The notes: generated from the sequence alone by a model not told the origin. Positions 17,192 through 25,176 are shown, numbered from the stretch's first letter. The stretch: 35,790 nucleotides of DNA from Nitrospirota bacterium (GCA_020351835.1 CP070669.1:2015096-2050885); one strand, 5' to 3'. Made by a program: numbers and translations.

Positions 17192-17359
17192 CTACCAGGA
17201 TATTACCTTGTCGCTTGTAACGATCAGATAAACAAGGTCCTCATAATCTTTAGACTCCCTCAGGTCGTATATCTCAACTTCGTTCTGTTCCCTGTGTCTC
17301 TTTATTATGTCTTTCAGGGTCGGATCAGGATCTTGTTTCAATATATAAAGTATCCTCAT
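17192..17359 (-). CDS. DsrH/TusB-like small protein (55 aa)
   Basis: This 55-codon gene fills the gap between the two DsrE-like genes. It starts MRILYILKQDPDPTL and ends LVYLIVTSDKVISW. The start has an excellent ribosome site (GGAGG, 9 nt before ATG). The opening strand, the middle EVEIYDLRES and the terminal aromatic residue recall DsrH/TusB proteins, but it is about 40 aa shorter than usual and has no cysteine. Coding character is supported by tight operon packing (20 nt after the upstream gene, 28 nt before the next). The assignment to DsrH/TusB is tentative. Confidence 0.72.
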   Translation of the reverse strand: MRILYILKQDPDPTLKDIIKRHREQNEVEIYDLRESKDYEDLVYLIVTSDKVISW

Positions 17360-17379
17360 GTTCTTATTCCTCCTTCATC

Positions 17380-17652
17380 TCAGTAAGGTATTATATGGTC
17401 GTAATCGAGAAGCTTATCGGCAATTTCTGTGTCAGACAGATATTCTCCCGTCCCGCCATCTTTGACGTTCGTGTAGACATTTATATCCATCATCTCCGCT
17501 GTCTCGAGATTAAGGTCGTTCTCATCTGAAGGCTCTACAGGCCTGTCCATGATGAACATATTGATGACATCGTCAAGCAGGGTGATACCTACAGCCATCC
17601 TCAGCGCCTCTCGTTGTCTTTCTCTGACAACAACTGCAATCTTTTTAGCCAT
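17380..17652 (-). CDS. DsrE-like small protein without cysteine
   Basis: 90 aa beginning MAKKIAVVVRERQREALRMA and containing VINMFIMDRPVEPSDENDL. The first strand followed by an ALRMAVG helix and a VxMFIMDR strand looks like a DsrE/DsrF-type fold, but no cysteine is present, so it cannot itself carry a persulfide. AGGAGG lies 5 nt before the ATG. It sits between the Cys-less TusA-like gene and the DsrH-like gene and may be a structural subunit of a DsrEFH-like complex. Confidence 0.7.
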   Translation of the reverse strand: MAKKIAVVVRERQREALRMAVGITLLDDVINMFIMDRPVEPSDENDLNLETAEMMDINVYTNVKDGGTGEYLSDTEIADKLLDYDHIIPY

Positions 17653-17672
17653 ATTTCCTCCTGGAATTGACC

Positions 17673-17921
17673 TTAGAACTCAGTTTCGACCTTCTTTATA
17701 GCGTAGAGGAGCATCCCTTTGTCCTCTTGACTTTCGATCAGCAGGTGCCCTTTATCACTGCAAATATCGGATATAACGGACCTGGTCGATGGATCATCAG
17801 CAACTATCTTAAGGACCTGACCCGCACACATATTACCGAGTGCTGTTTTGGCCAGCGCACCTATTCTTTCTGATCCAACACCCTTAACATCGAGTGTCTT
17901 GTCGACCTTAATACTGTCCAT
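17673..17921 (-). CDS. TusA-like protein lacking the catalytic cysteine
   Basis: About 82 aa from the ATG at 17921, chosen because AAGGAG stands just before it; the reading from 17939 adds six residues that contain this ribosome site. The sequence LDVKGVGSERIGALAKTAL aligns without gaps to the TusA signature LDVRGLxCPxPxxxxKxAL, but the active Cys is replaced by Ser17 and both prolines are lost (E18, I20). The second half, GQVLKIVADDPSTRSVISDI, is typical TusA. It is the first gene after a sigma-54 promoter. It may be a regulatory or scaffolding form of TusA; cysteines at CAGQ and DICSD remain but are not in the carrier position. Confidence 0.8.
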   Translation of the reverse strand: MDSIKVDKTLDVKGVGSERIGALAKTALGNMCAGQVLKIVADDPSTRSVISDICSDKGHLLIESQEDKGMLLYAIKKVETEF

Positions 17922-17963
17922 ATTGCTCCTTAACATCAATTAATCTCTGTCAGTATTGCAAAA

Positions 17964-17978
17964 GCAAGTTAAATGCCA
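17964..17978 (-). promoter_or_regulatory. sigma-54 (-24/-12) promoter of tusA-like/dsrE operon
   Basis: On the minus strand TGGCATTTAACTTGC (17978 to 17964) matches the consensus fully outside one variable base. The inferred start site near 17952 leaves a leader of about 30 nt before the ATG at 17921, enough for the ribosome site. One operator is seen at about -87. Confidence 0.82.
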
Positions 17979-18029
17979 GCGGTTAAACCACTGAATTTAT
18001 GATGTTTTTAACCGAGACGCTTTTTAACA

Positions 18030-18047
18030 ATGTTCCATTTGGAACAA
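18030..18047 (-). promoter_or_regulatory. palindromic operator in divergent tusA-like / sensor operon region
   Basis: ATGTTC-CATTTG-GAACAA fits TTGTCC-N6-GGACAA with symmetric C-to-T changes; the inner 16 bp TGTTCC-ATTT-GGAACA are a perfect palindrome. It lies at about -87 of the tusA-like promoter and 59 nt before the start codon of the divergent binding-protein gene, so it could serve both directions (activation of one, autoregulation of the other). No clear second copy was found 31-32 bp away. Confidence 0.65.
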
Positions 18048-18105
18048 GCCCTGGGCCTTAATGGTCATCTTGATAAATTGAAGCCGTATAAAAAATAATA
18101 AAAGT

Positions 18106-19752
18106 ATGAGGCGCTTATTTAAGGGAGACCTTCTGCGATGCATATTATTGTCATTCGTAACATTGTTTTATACGGTTATATCCGGACAAGCTACGGCAAC
18201 GGGCAGTGATACCGCCCCTCTGACCTTCATCTCACTTCCCGTTGAGAACGTAAGCATTATGTACGAAAAGTTCCTACCTCTTAAAGAGTATCTTGAGCGG
18301 GCCGTTAACAGGAAGATAATCTTCAAGGTTGCCCAGAACTATCAGGATGCAATACAGCAGGTCGGAACGGGAAATGCCCAACTCGCATATCTTGATCCTT
18401 CTTCATATTGCGAAACGCGTTCACTTTATGAGGTCATCCCGGTCGCTCGAGCAATTAATTCGGGCTTACCCACCTATAAGAGTGTTATTGTTGCTCGACA
18501 TGATTCTAAGATTGAAAAGATTGTAGATGGGAAAGGTAGCAGGCTCGCTTTGGGAAACAAAAGCTCTTCTTCGTCATATCTTATACCAGCGGTGATGTTC
18601 AAGGAGGTCGGCATCGAGCTTAAAGATTTCAGTTCGGTTGACTACCTCGAGGAAGAGGACAGGATAGCATTGTCAATTATGGTCGGCAGACATGACCTGG
18701 GTGGCATGAGCCTGGCTGTTGCCAATAAATATCTGAAAGACGGGATCAAGATAATCAAGACATCCGAATCGATACCGCAGTTCTCCATAGTTGCACATAG
18801 AAGCCTGCCCGATAATATGATAGATAAAATCAGGGCAGCCCTGACATCTATCGATAAAGAAAAGGATGTCGAGCTTGTCAAAGCAATGGGTGACATCGAG
18901 GGTTTTGCTGAAGTGGTTGACAGGGACTTTGATGTTGTAAGGGTTATGATAAGGAACTTATCAGGCACCAATTATCTCAAATACGACAAAGACACCAACA
19001 AGGTAGCTATCCTGCCACTTTATTCTGCTATTACTCTGTATGACAGGTTCGACCCTCTAATGAGATACCTGAGCGACAAGACAGGACGTGAGTTCAAACT
19101 TGTGATACCTAAGGATTTCGAGACCTTTTTCGATACTATAGCAAGCAGAAAGGTAGAGTATTCCTACTCCAATCCGTATATATATACACTGCTTGCTGAC
19201 AAACGATATTTAAGCGCTTTTACAAATACGATTAAGCCTCCAACCGGTGATATATTCCGCGGAGTTATAATTACCCACAAGGACAGTAAAATAAATAAGA
19301 TATCTGATCTGAAAGGCAAACAGGTAATGATCGTATCCCCTTTGTCCGCCGCCGGGTTCCTTGCACAGAACCTGTTCCTGCTTGAGAACGGCATTGATGT
19401 AATGAAGGACATGAAGGTTATCGACGGGAAGAGACAGGAGGAGGTCATTCTTAATGTGTACAGAAAGGACGTGGATGTAGGGTTTGTAAGAGAGACTGCA
19501 CCTATAGTCCTGAAAGAAGAGATTGATCTGGACGAGATCCGTATACTGGCCAGCACACCTTATATACCTAACTGGCCATTTGCAGCAACTCCCAAGGCAG
19601 ATAAGAACATAACGGAGATTGTGCAAAAACATCTTATTGCTCTGAAGGACCCCTATGTTCTTGAATCAGCTAAGATATCTGGATTCAAGGCAGCGAGCGA
19701 CAGGGACTTCGACGTATTGCGCGAATGGATAAAGAGACATGATAATAAATAA
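18106..19752 (+). CDS. tandem PhnD-like periplasmic binding protein, likely sensor component
   Basis: 548 aa. A signal peptide (hydrophobic LLRCILLSFVTLFYTVIS) is followed by two PhnD/TctC-type substrate-binding modules, about 38-290 and 300-545, each ending in near-identical FAEVVDRDFDVVRVMIRN / FKAASDRDFDVLREWIKR. Each has the phosphonate-family pattern of a YSNPYIYTLL/YLDPSSYCE loop and an IVSPLSAAGF/LGNKSSSSSYL anion-binding Ser-rich stretch. No ABC permease or ATPase is encoded nearby; instead the gene overlaps a histidine kinase by 14 nt. It probably captures an oxyanion such as a phosphonate-, phosphate- or sulfur-oxyanion-like ligand and informs the kinase. The ATG lacks a good ribosome site. 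Confidence 0.85.
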   Translation: MRRLFKGDLLRCILLSFVTLFYTVISGQATATGSDTAPLTFISLPVENVSIMYEKFLPLKEYLERAVNRKIIFKVAQNYQDAIQQVGTGNAQLAYLDPSSYCETRSLYEVIPVARAINSGLPTYKSVIVARHDSKIEKIVDGKGSRLALGNKSSSSSYLIPAVMFKEVGIELKDFSSVDYLEEEDRIALSIMVGRHDLGGMSLAVANKYLKDGIKIIKTSESIPQFSIVAHRSLPDNMIDKIRAALTSIDKEKDVELVKAMGDIEGFAEVVDRDFDVVRVMIRNLSGTNYLKYDKDTNKVAILPLYSAITLYDRFDPLMRYLSDKTGREFKLVIPKDFETFFDTIASRKVEYSYSNPYIYTLLADKRYLSAFTNTIKPPTGDIFRGVIITHKDSKINKISDLKGKQVMIVSPLSAAGFLAQNLFLLENGIDVMKDMKVIDGKRQEEVILNVYRKDVDVGFVRETAPIVLKEEIDLDEIRILASTPYIPNWPFAATPKADKNITEIVQKHLIALKDPYVLESAKISGFKAASDRDFDVLREWIKRHDNK

Positions 19753-21373
19753 GCTAAAGACCCTCAGTCTTGGTTCGAAGTTCTCTATTGCGGTAACACT
19801 ACTGATAATCCTGTCCATGGTCGGCATAGCTTCACTAATAATCAACTATCAAAAAGAATCGCTGAGACAAAGCACCTTTGAGAACAACCTGTCCATGACC
19901 AGGAACCTGGCCAAAGACTCTGTTGAGCCTCTTATCACTTTCGATCCCTTGAGACTTGATGAACTGGTAAAAACGACACTCGAAGCGACATCATCATGTA
20001 TTTATTCCATGATCATTGACAGCGAAGGTCAACTGGTAGCTCACACGAACAGGTCTTTACTGGGAACTGACCTTAGTTCAGAACATTATCCGCAGATAGG
20101 AACTGTGCTCGATGAAGGCGATGAGCTTATTCGCGAATATTCTTATAACGGCGTTCAGGTCAAAGAGTTCAACGTTCCTATTAAGATACGGAGCAACGTA
20201 TTTGGAGTTGCCACTATAGCTTATTCACTTAAGAACATAGACCTTATAATAGAAGAAAGGCTCTGGCGTCTCAAAAAGTATATTTACCTTATAACTGCGA
20301 TCATGGTGTTTACAGGTATCGCGGGAGCTTTATTTGTCTCAAATTACTTGACCACACCACTTAAGAAATTAAAAAGCAAAATGCTTAATATCCAGTCGGG
20401 TGAGCTTGACGTTGAGGTAGAGAATGAAAAGCTTGTTAAATGCTGGGAACGGCTTGATTGCGACAAAAAGGACTGCCCCTCTTATGGGAAACTACGCTGC
20501 TGGGCTACGGCAGGTACGTTCTGCCACGGGGAAGTTCAGGGTGAGTTCGCACAGAAGATAGGTGATTGCAGGAAATGCGTCGTTTATAAAGAATCATGTG
20601 GCGATGAGATCACTGAGCTCGTTGAGGTCTTTAACCAAATGGTAAAGGACCTTAACTACAACCTTAAAGAACTGGAAAAAGCCAACGATGAGAGATCAAG
20701 GATGGAAAGGCTCTCGGCTCTCGGGGAGATGGCTACAACAGTTGCTCACGAGACCAAGAATCCGCTCAATGCCATACGGATCGCTGCGTCATACCTTAAG
20801 AACAACTTTGAGGGTGAGATACTAAGTGAGTTCCTGTCCATTATAGAGGAGGAGGTGAAACGCCTTAATGACATCTCATCTAATTTTCTCAGCTTCTCAC
20901 GACCTGCACCGCTTAAAATGAAAACATGCGACCTGAATGCCATAGTAAGGCCGACCGTCGAACTTATTCGTCAGGAAGCTACGGAAAAGAACGTCGAGAT
21001 CGTGATGTTAACCGACGAGAACCTTCCCGTTGTGAACTGTGATCTTGCAAGGATCAAGCAGGCCATATTAAACCTCCTTATAAATGCTCTGGACATTTCC
21101 CGTGAAGGGGATACCATAACAGTTACTACAGAATATGAAGGACCGGATGTGACGATCTCAATTAAAGATACGGGGCCAGGAATGGCGGCGGATGAGGTTG
21201 AAAAGATATTTAAACCCTTCTATACTACAAAAACCAGAGGCTCAGGGCTTGGCCTTGCTATAGTTGAAAGGATAATCAAGGAGCATAATGGGGAAATAGA
21301 CGTGCGAACAGCTTCCAATGAAGGAGCGGAGTTCATTATAACCCTACCTGTATATGACCATGCAAAAGTATAG
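19739..21373 (+). CDS. membrane sensor histidine kinase with Cys-rich HAMP insert
   Basis: 544 aa. Helix 1 (about 14-34), a periplasmic sensor of roughly 145 aa, and helix 2 (about 178-202) precede a HAMP domain. The HAMP is split by a Cys-rich insert of about 55 aa (CWERLDCDKKDCP, RCWATAGTFC, CRKCVVYKESCG), a motif known from HAMP-containing receptors of sulfate reducers and related anaerobes and suspected to bind metal or sense redox. The DHp domain follows with phospho-acceptor H337 in VAHETKNPLNAI, then a HATPase domain with N-box NLLINALD and G-boxes DTGPGMA and GSGLGLAI. Its stop overlaps the response-regulator gene by 20 nt. It should phosphorylate D56 of that regulator. Confidence 0.92.
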   Translation: MIINKLKTLSLGSKFSIAVTLLIILSMVGIASLIINYQKESLRQSTFENNLSMTRNLAKDSVEPLITFDPLRLDELVKTTLEATSSCIYSMIIDSEGQLVAHTNRSLLGTDLSSEHYPQIGTVLDEGDELIREYSYNGVQVKEFNVPIKIRSNVFGVATIAYSLKNIDLIIEERLWRLKKYIYLITAIMVFTGIAGALFVSNYLTTPLKKLKSKMLNIQSGELDVEVENEKLVKCWERLDCDKKDCPSYGKLRCWATAGTFCHGEVQGEFAQKIGDCRKCVVYKESCGDEITELVEVFNQMVKDLNYNLKELEKANDERSRMERLSALGEMATTVAHETKNPLNAIRIAASYLKNNFEGEILSEFLSIIEEEVKRLNDISSNFLSFSRPAPLKMKTCDLNAIVRPTVELIRQEATEKNVEIVMLTDENLPVVNCDLARIKQAILNLLINALDISREGDTITVTTEYEGPDVTISIKDTGPGMAADEVEKIFKPFYTTKTRGSGLGLAIVERIIKEHNGEIDVRTASNEGAEFIITLPVYDHAKV

Positions 21374-22712
21374 GATCCTGATAGTCGATGACGAGAAGAA
21401 TATAATCAAAGGGGTATCCGCTACCCTGAGGGATAATAATTACGATGTTGAGTCAGCGTTGTCAGCAGAAGAAGCGATAGAGAAGTTCAGCAACGGTTCT
21501 TTCCATCTTGTCATTACAGACCTTAAGTTGCCAGGAAAGAGCGGGGTAGAGCTGCTTGAATTCACTAAGGCAAAGGACCCTGACATCCCTGTAATAATGA
21601 TAACCGCTTTCGGCACGATAGAGAACGCTGTCGAGGCCATGAAAAAAGGTGCCTTTAATTATCTCGCAAAGCCAATAAATCCGGATGAGCTCGTTACACT
21701 TACATCTGAGGCGATAGAAAAATATGAGCTGCGCAAGGAGAATACCACATTAAGAACAGAGCTTAAAGAAAAATATTCCTTCGGCAACATAATAGGAAAG
21801 AGCTCATCAATGAAGAAGATCTACGATGTAATGCAGATGGTCGCTAATACTCAGTCAAGCGTTCTGATCACAGGTGAGAGCGGAACCGGAAAGGAGCTTG
21901 TAGCAAGAGCAATTCATTATGATTCTGACCGCGCAAAAAGATCTTTTGTGACCATAGACTGCGCATCGATCCCCTCCGAGATCATGGAAAGCGAGCTGTT
22001 TGGCCACGAAAAGGGATCTTTTACAGGCGCTCATGAGAGAAAAACAGGGTTGCTGGAGCTTGCTGAAGAAGGAACTGTGTTCCTGGATGAGATCGGTGAA
22101 CTTGACCAGAACCTCCAGAAGAAGCTGCTGCGGTTCCTTCAGGAAAGAGAGATCCTCCGCGTGGGAGGAACGAAAAGGATAAAGCTTAATGTCAGGATAA
22201 TCGCTGCTACAAACAAGGACCTGGAGGCAGAGGTAAAAGAGAACCGCTTCCGCGAGGACCTTTACTACCGTCTTAATGTCATTTCGCTTTCTATCCCGCC
22301 ATTAAGGGACCGGAAGGATGATATACCTTTACTTGCCAATCACTTCCTTGACAAACTCAACCAGTTAGAGGGAAAACAGATCCAGGGATTTGATGATGAG
22401 GTCATACAGATATTTACTAAATATGACTGGCCCGGCAATGTCAGGGAACTGGAGAACATTGTAGAACGGGCCTATGTCCTCTGCCCCGGGGTAAATATAA
22501 GCATCAAATACCTCAGCTCCAAGCTCAGGGACCTGATGAAGGACCGCTCGGAAGAGTTCGATGAGCTTAACCTTGTAGAGACCGAAAAACAGCTGATAGT
22601 CAGGGCTCTCAATAAGACATCATGGAACCAGAGCAAATCCGCCGAGATACTCGGCATCTCCCGCAAGCAGTTAAGGACCAAGATGAAGAACCACGGTCTA
22701 CTTCCCGCCTGA
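21354..22712 (+). CDS. sigma-54-dependent response regulator (NtrC/AtoC family)
   Basis: 452 aa. The receiver domain (7-120) has the acidic pocket D12/D13 and phospho-acceptor D56 in VITDLKLPG. The AAA+ domain (about 145-380) has Walker A GESGTGKE, the sigma-54 contact loop as GSFTGA instead of GAFTGA, Walker B VFLDEIGEL and the arginine-finger region FREDLYYRLNV. A Fis-type helix-turn-helix (NQSKSAEILGISRKQLRTKM) closes the protein. Start: ATG at 21354 or the second ATG two codons later. It is the only sigma-54 activator in the window and is flanked by sigma-54 promoters of sulfur genes sharing one palindrome, so it is the likely regulator of all of them. Confidence 0.95.
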   Translation: MTMQKYRILIVDDEKNIIKGVSATLRDNNYDVESALSAEEAIEKFSNGSFHLVITDLKLPGKSGVELLEFTKAKDPDIPVIMITAFGTIENAVEAMKKGAFNYLAKPINPDELVTLTSEAIEKYELRKENTTLRTELKEKYSFGNIIGKSSSMKKIYDVMQMVANTQSSVLITGESGTGKELVARAIHYDSDRAKRSFVTIDCASIPSEIMESELFGHEKGSFTGAHERKTGLLELAEEGTVFLDEIGELDQNLQKKLLRFLQEREILRVGGTKRIKLNVRIIAATNKDLEAEVKENRFREDLYYRLNVISLSIPPLRDRKDDIPLLANHFLDKLNQLEGKQIQGFDDEVIQIFTKYDWPGNVRELENIVERAYVLCPGVNISIKYLSSKLRDLMKDRSEEFDELNLVETEKQLIVRALNKTSWNQSKSAEILGISRKQLRTKMKNHGLLPA

Positions 22713-22733
22713 CCCATTTTGGGTTGCTTTTTA
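22712..22733 (+). terminator. weak terminator after response regulator
   Basis: ACCCA-TTT-TGGGT forms a 5-bp stem directly at the stop codon and is followed by TGCTTTTTAT. The stem is short, so termination may be partial. Confidence 0.4.
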
Positions 22734-22864
22734 TAATCAATTAAAAAAGTCCTTGTCAGAGTAGATTTTTTGAGATATAATTTCTTCAGACAAAATGCTT
22801 TTCCGGCTGTTCGGGGTCTATAAAAAAACATTAAACTTTTTGAGTTTGACTTCTTTTTGGGGGT

Positions 22865-22914
22865 GTGTACCGATTGGGACAGTACTGACAAAGGATTTGG
22901 CCTGAAAAGCACAA
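22865..22914 (+). promoter_or_regulatory. paired palindromic operator (UAS) for yeiH
   Basis: 22865-22882 is GTGTAC-CGATTG-GGACAG (one arm mismatch). 22897-22914 is TTGGCC-TGAAAA-GCACAA, which keeps the outer TTG/CAA and inner C/G of the motif with one change per arm. Their centres are 32 bp apart and lie at about -107 and -75 of the yeiH promoter, the same distances as at the rhodanese promoter. This positional agreement supports the weaker second copy. Confidence 0.62.
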
Positions 22915-22953
22915 TAGTTCAATATAAATCCATATAAAATAACGCTTTTATTC

Positions 22954-22968
22954 AGGCACTCTTATTGC
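22954..22968 (+). promoter_or_regulatory. sigma-54 (-24/-12) promoter of yeiH
   Basis: AGGCACTCTTATTGC has GG (22955-22956) and GC (22967-22968) at the correct distance and matches TGGCAC-N5-TTGC except for the first base. The start site is inferred near 22980, giving a leader of about 143 nt. Apart from this promoter and the operators, the 395-nt gap between the response regulator and yeiH holds no gene that I can see. Confidence 0.78.
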
Positions 22969-23123
22969 TTTTAATACTCTTTAAAATATAGAGCAACGGT
23001 CACAATAAAAGACCGCAATAAGAGGGGGAGGTGATACCACGATAATATTATGGCCATTATCAGAAGTCTGCAGTAAAAACCCTTACGATGTGAGGGTATT
23101 GTCCTGTCATGGAGGAATATATT

Positions 23124-24893
23124 ATGGCAGATGAAGAAACTCCGGTTGGTTCAAGCAGTCAGGAGAGTCCGGATGTTGTCATGGACAGCGGAAAGGGACA
23201 GCTTTCGGATCTTTGGAAGAAAGAGGATTACTGGGCAATATGGCTCGGATTCCTGATCCTGATAGTCGGAATGGTCATATTTTTCCCGAGGGCTCCTGAA
23301 GGAGCAAAAGAGACGATAGCCAAGCAGAACGAGATAATAAAAGCTGAGACAGAAAGAGCCCCCTTCAAAACGGTAGCATGGCATAAGGCAACCGATGCAA
23401 AGAAGAAGCTCAAGGCCAGTGATTCACCGATAGGAAAGAGCATAAAGAAATGGACAACTAAACCACACAGCTGGAAGAGCAATTTCATGCAGACATTCGT
23501 TATGTCCAAAGAGGCTGCCGACGCAAAGAACGAAAAGGGGAAGGAAAAGTACGAAAAAGCAAAGGAAGCTGAAGCCGCCGCATTTGCCGATGCACAAAGC
23601 GCTGAGGCAGCAGCAGCAGAAGCAGGATTTCAGGATGCCGCACTTAACGAGACCGCAAAGGACTCTATAGAGCAATGGCGTTCGTCAAAAAGAAAGGCGT
23701 CCAGTGCAAAAAAGAAGGTCTCTGCCAAACCCTATAACCAGATACCATACCTGATCGGATTAATGATTTTCTTAATGATATTTTTCGGGATAGGAAAACA
23801 GGTTATGACAGGTGACGGCGGAAAGTTCATGGTGGGTTTTGTTTTCGTCTTCGCCGTAGCGGTGCTCGCATATATCTTCGCTGCGCAGGCGACGATGAAG
23901 CAATACGGTATCGGTTATGCCGCATGGGCCATACTTTTCGGGTTAATAATAAGTAACACGGTGGGAACTCCAAAGTGGGTAATGCCGGCCGTACAGGTAG
24001 AATACTATATCAAGACCGGTCTCGTGCTTCTTGGCGCAGAGATACTTTTCGGCAAGATACTTTCGATCGGTGTGCCGGGTATTTTTGTTGCCTGGGTCGT
24101 CACCCCGATAGTACTGATCTCCACGTTCATATTCGGACAGAAGGTATTAAAAATGCCGTCAAAGACATTAAATATAACGATCTCTGCCGACATGTCCGTC
24201 TGTGGTGTCTCGGCTGCTATTGCTACGGCCGCTGCATGCAGGGCAAAGAAGGAAGAGCTCACGCTTGCTGTCGGACTGTCACTTGTCTTCACATCTATCA
24301 TGATGATCGTTATGCCGGCATTCATTAAGGCTGTAGGTATGCCGCATGTCCTAGGCGGTGCCTGGATGGGTGGTACGATCGATGCCACGGGTGCCGTTGC
24401 AGCTGCAGGAGCATTTTTAAGTGAAAAGGCTCTCTACGTGGCAGCCACGGTCAAGATGATCCAGAACGTCCTGATAGGCGTTATAGCGTTCGGTGTTGCG
24501 GTGTACTGGTGTGCCAAGGTTGAATGCGCTCCCGGCCAGAAGGTCAGCTCTATGGAGATCTGGTATCGTTTCCCCAAGTTCGTTATCGGTTTCATAGTCG
24601 CATCGATCATTTTCTCACTGATGGCCGAGTCCTTTGGCAGCGGTATGGCCTATACAGTTATCGACCATGGCGTGCTTCGCGGTTTTTCCCGTATATTCAG
24701 GGGCTGGTTCTTCTGCCTCGCATTTGCAAGCATAGGGCTCGCAACAAATTTCCGCGAACTGGGTCATTATTTCAAAGGAGGCAAGCCTCTTATACTCTAT
24801 ATATGCGGTCAGTCTTTCAACCTTGCACTTACGTTATTAATGGCTTACATCATGTTCTACAAGGTATTCCCGCATATTACGGCAGGTATTTAA
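23124..24893 (+). CDS. yeiH: YeiH/UPF0324-family putative sulfate or sulfite exporter
   Basis: About 589 aa from the ATG at 23124; GGAGGA lies 7 nt before it, and the reading from 23109 would begin inside that ribosome site. A first helix (about 38-56) is followed by a hydrophilic stretch of some 150 aa, rich in Ala, Lys and Glu and coiled-coil-like ([22 protein letters not shown]), then about ten helices that form the YeiH core: [48 protein letters not shown] and [13 protein letters not shown]. Standard YeiH proteins are about 340-350 aa, so the N-terminal extension is an addition. The family is annotated as putative sulfate exporters, with little biochemical proof. Control by the shared operator fits export of an oxidised sulfur product. 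Confidence 0.88.
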   Translation: MADEETPVGSSSQESPDVVMDSGKGQLSDLWKKEDYWAIWLGFLILIVGMVIFFPRAPEGAKETIAKQNEIIKAETERAPFKTVAWHKATDAKKKLKASDSPIGKSIKKWTTKPHSWKSNFMQTFVMSKEAADAKNEKGKEKYEKAKEAEAAAFADAQSAEAAAAEAGFQDAALNETAKDSIEQWRSSKRKASSAKKKVSAKPYNQIPYLIGLMIFLMIFFGIGKQVMTGDGGKFMVGFVFVFAVAVLAYIFAAQATMKQYGIGYAAWAILFGLIISNTVGTPKWVMPAVQVEYYIKTGLVLLGAEILFGKILSIGVPGIFVAWVVTPIVLISTFIFGQKVLKMPSKTLNITISADMSVCGVSAAIATAAACRAKKEELTLAVGLSLVFTSIMMIVMPAFIKAVGMPHVLGGAWMGGTIDATGAVAAAGAFLSEKALYVAATVKMIQNVLIGVIAFGVAVYWCAKVECAPGQKVSSMEIWYRFPKFVIGFIVASIIFSLMAESFGSGMAYTVIDHGVLRGFSRIFRGWFFCLAFASIGLATNFRELGHYFKGGKPLILYICGQSFNLALTLLMAYIMFYKVFPHITAGI

Positions 24894-24900
24894 CAGGCTA

Positions 24901-25176
24901 ATGAGCATTAACAAAGAACAATTGAGCAACTCGGGTGGGCCGCAAGGCCCACCCAATATTCTCCTTAGATGGGCTATGATGCTGTTCTGCCTTGCCATCG
25001 TTTGGCTATTTATATTCGTGGCAGCGCCGGCAATGCAATCCTCGCCAATGGTTGAGCCGCTTGCAGTGTATATAAACGAAAGCGGCATAGACGCCGGTGC
25101 TCTTTATTACACTGAGATAGAGGAGACCTCAGAAGCAGAAGTGTATCTGAGAAGTGTGCTAAAAAGAACGGATTAA
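24901..25176 (+). CDS. small single-span membrane protein downstream of yeiH
   Basis: 91 aa. A Gly/Pro-rich N-terminus precedes one helix (WAMMLFCLAIVWLFIFVAAPAM), followed by a short domain rich in acidic residues (YINESGIDAGALYYTEIEETSEAE). It begins 7 nt after the yeiH stop with only a weak ribosome site, suggesting coupled translation. I do not recognise the family; its position suggests an accessory subunit of the transporter. A strong GC-rich hairpin lies within its first codons. The 158 nt after it, up to the converging electron-transfer operon, hold nothing I can identify. Confidence 0.72.
   Translation: MSINKEQLSNSGGPQGPPNILLRWAMMLFCLAIVWLFIFVAAPAMQSSPMVEPLAVYINESGIDAGALYYTEIEETSEAEVYLRSVLKRTD
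24933..24954 (+). other. GC-rich hairpin with GCAA tetraloop inside coding start
   Basis: GGGTGGGCC and GGCCCACCC form a perfect 9-bp stem closed by a GCAA (GNRA) loop, 32 nt after the start codon of the small membrane protein. No U run follows, so it is not a standard terminator. It could slow ribosomes, stabilise the upstream yeiH mRNA against 3' decay or set the ratio of the two proteins. Confidence 0.6.

Noticed and set aside
18061-18079. Second operator copy at the tusA-like promoter
   Set aside because: The place 31-32 bp from the clear site has too few matching bases to be called.
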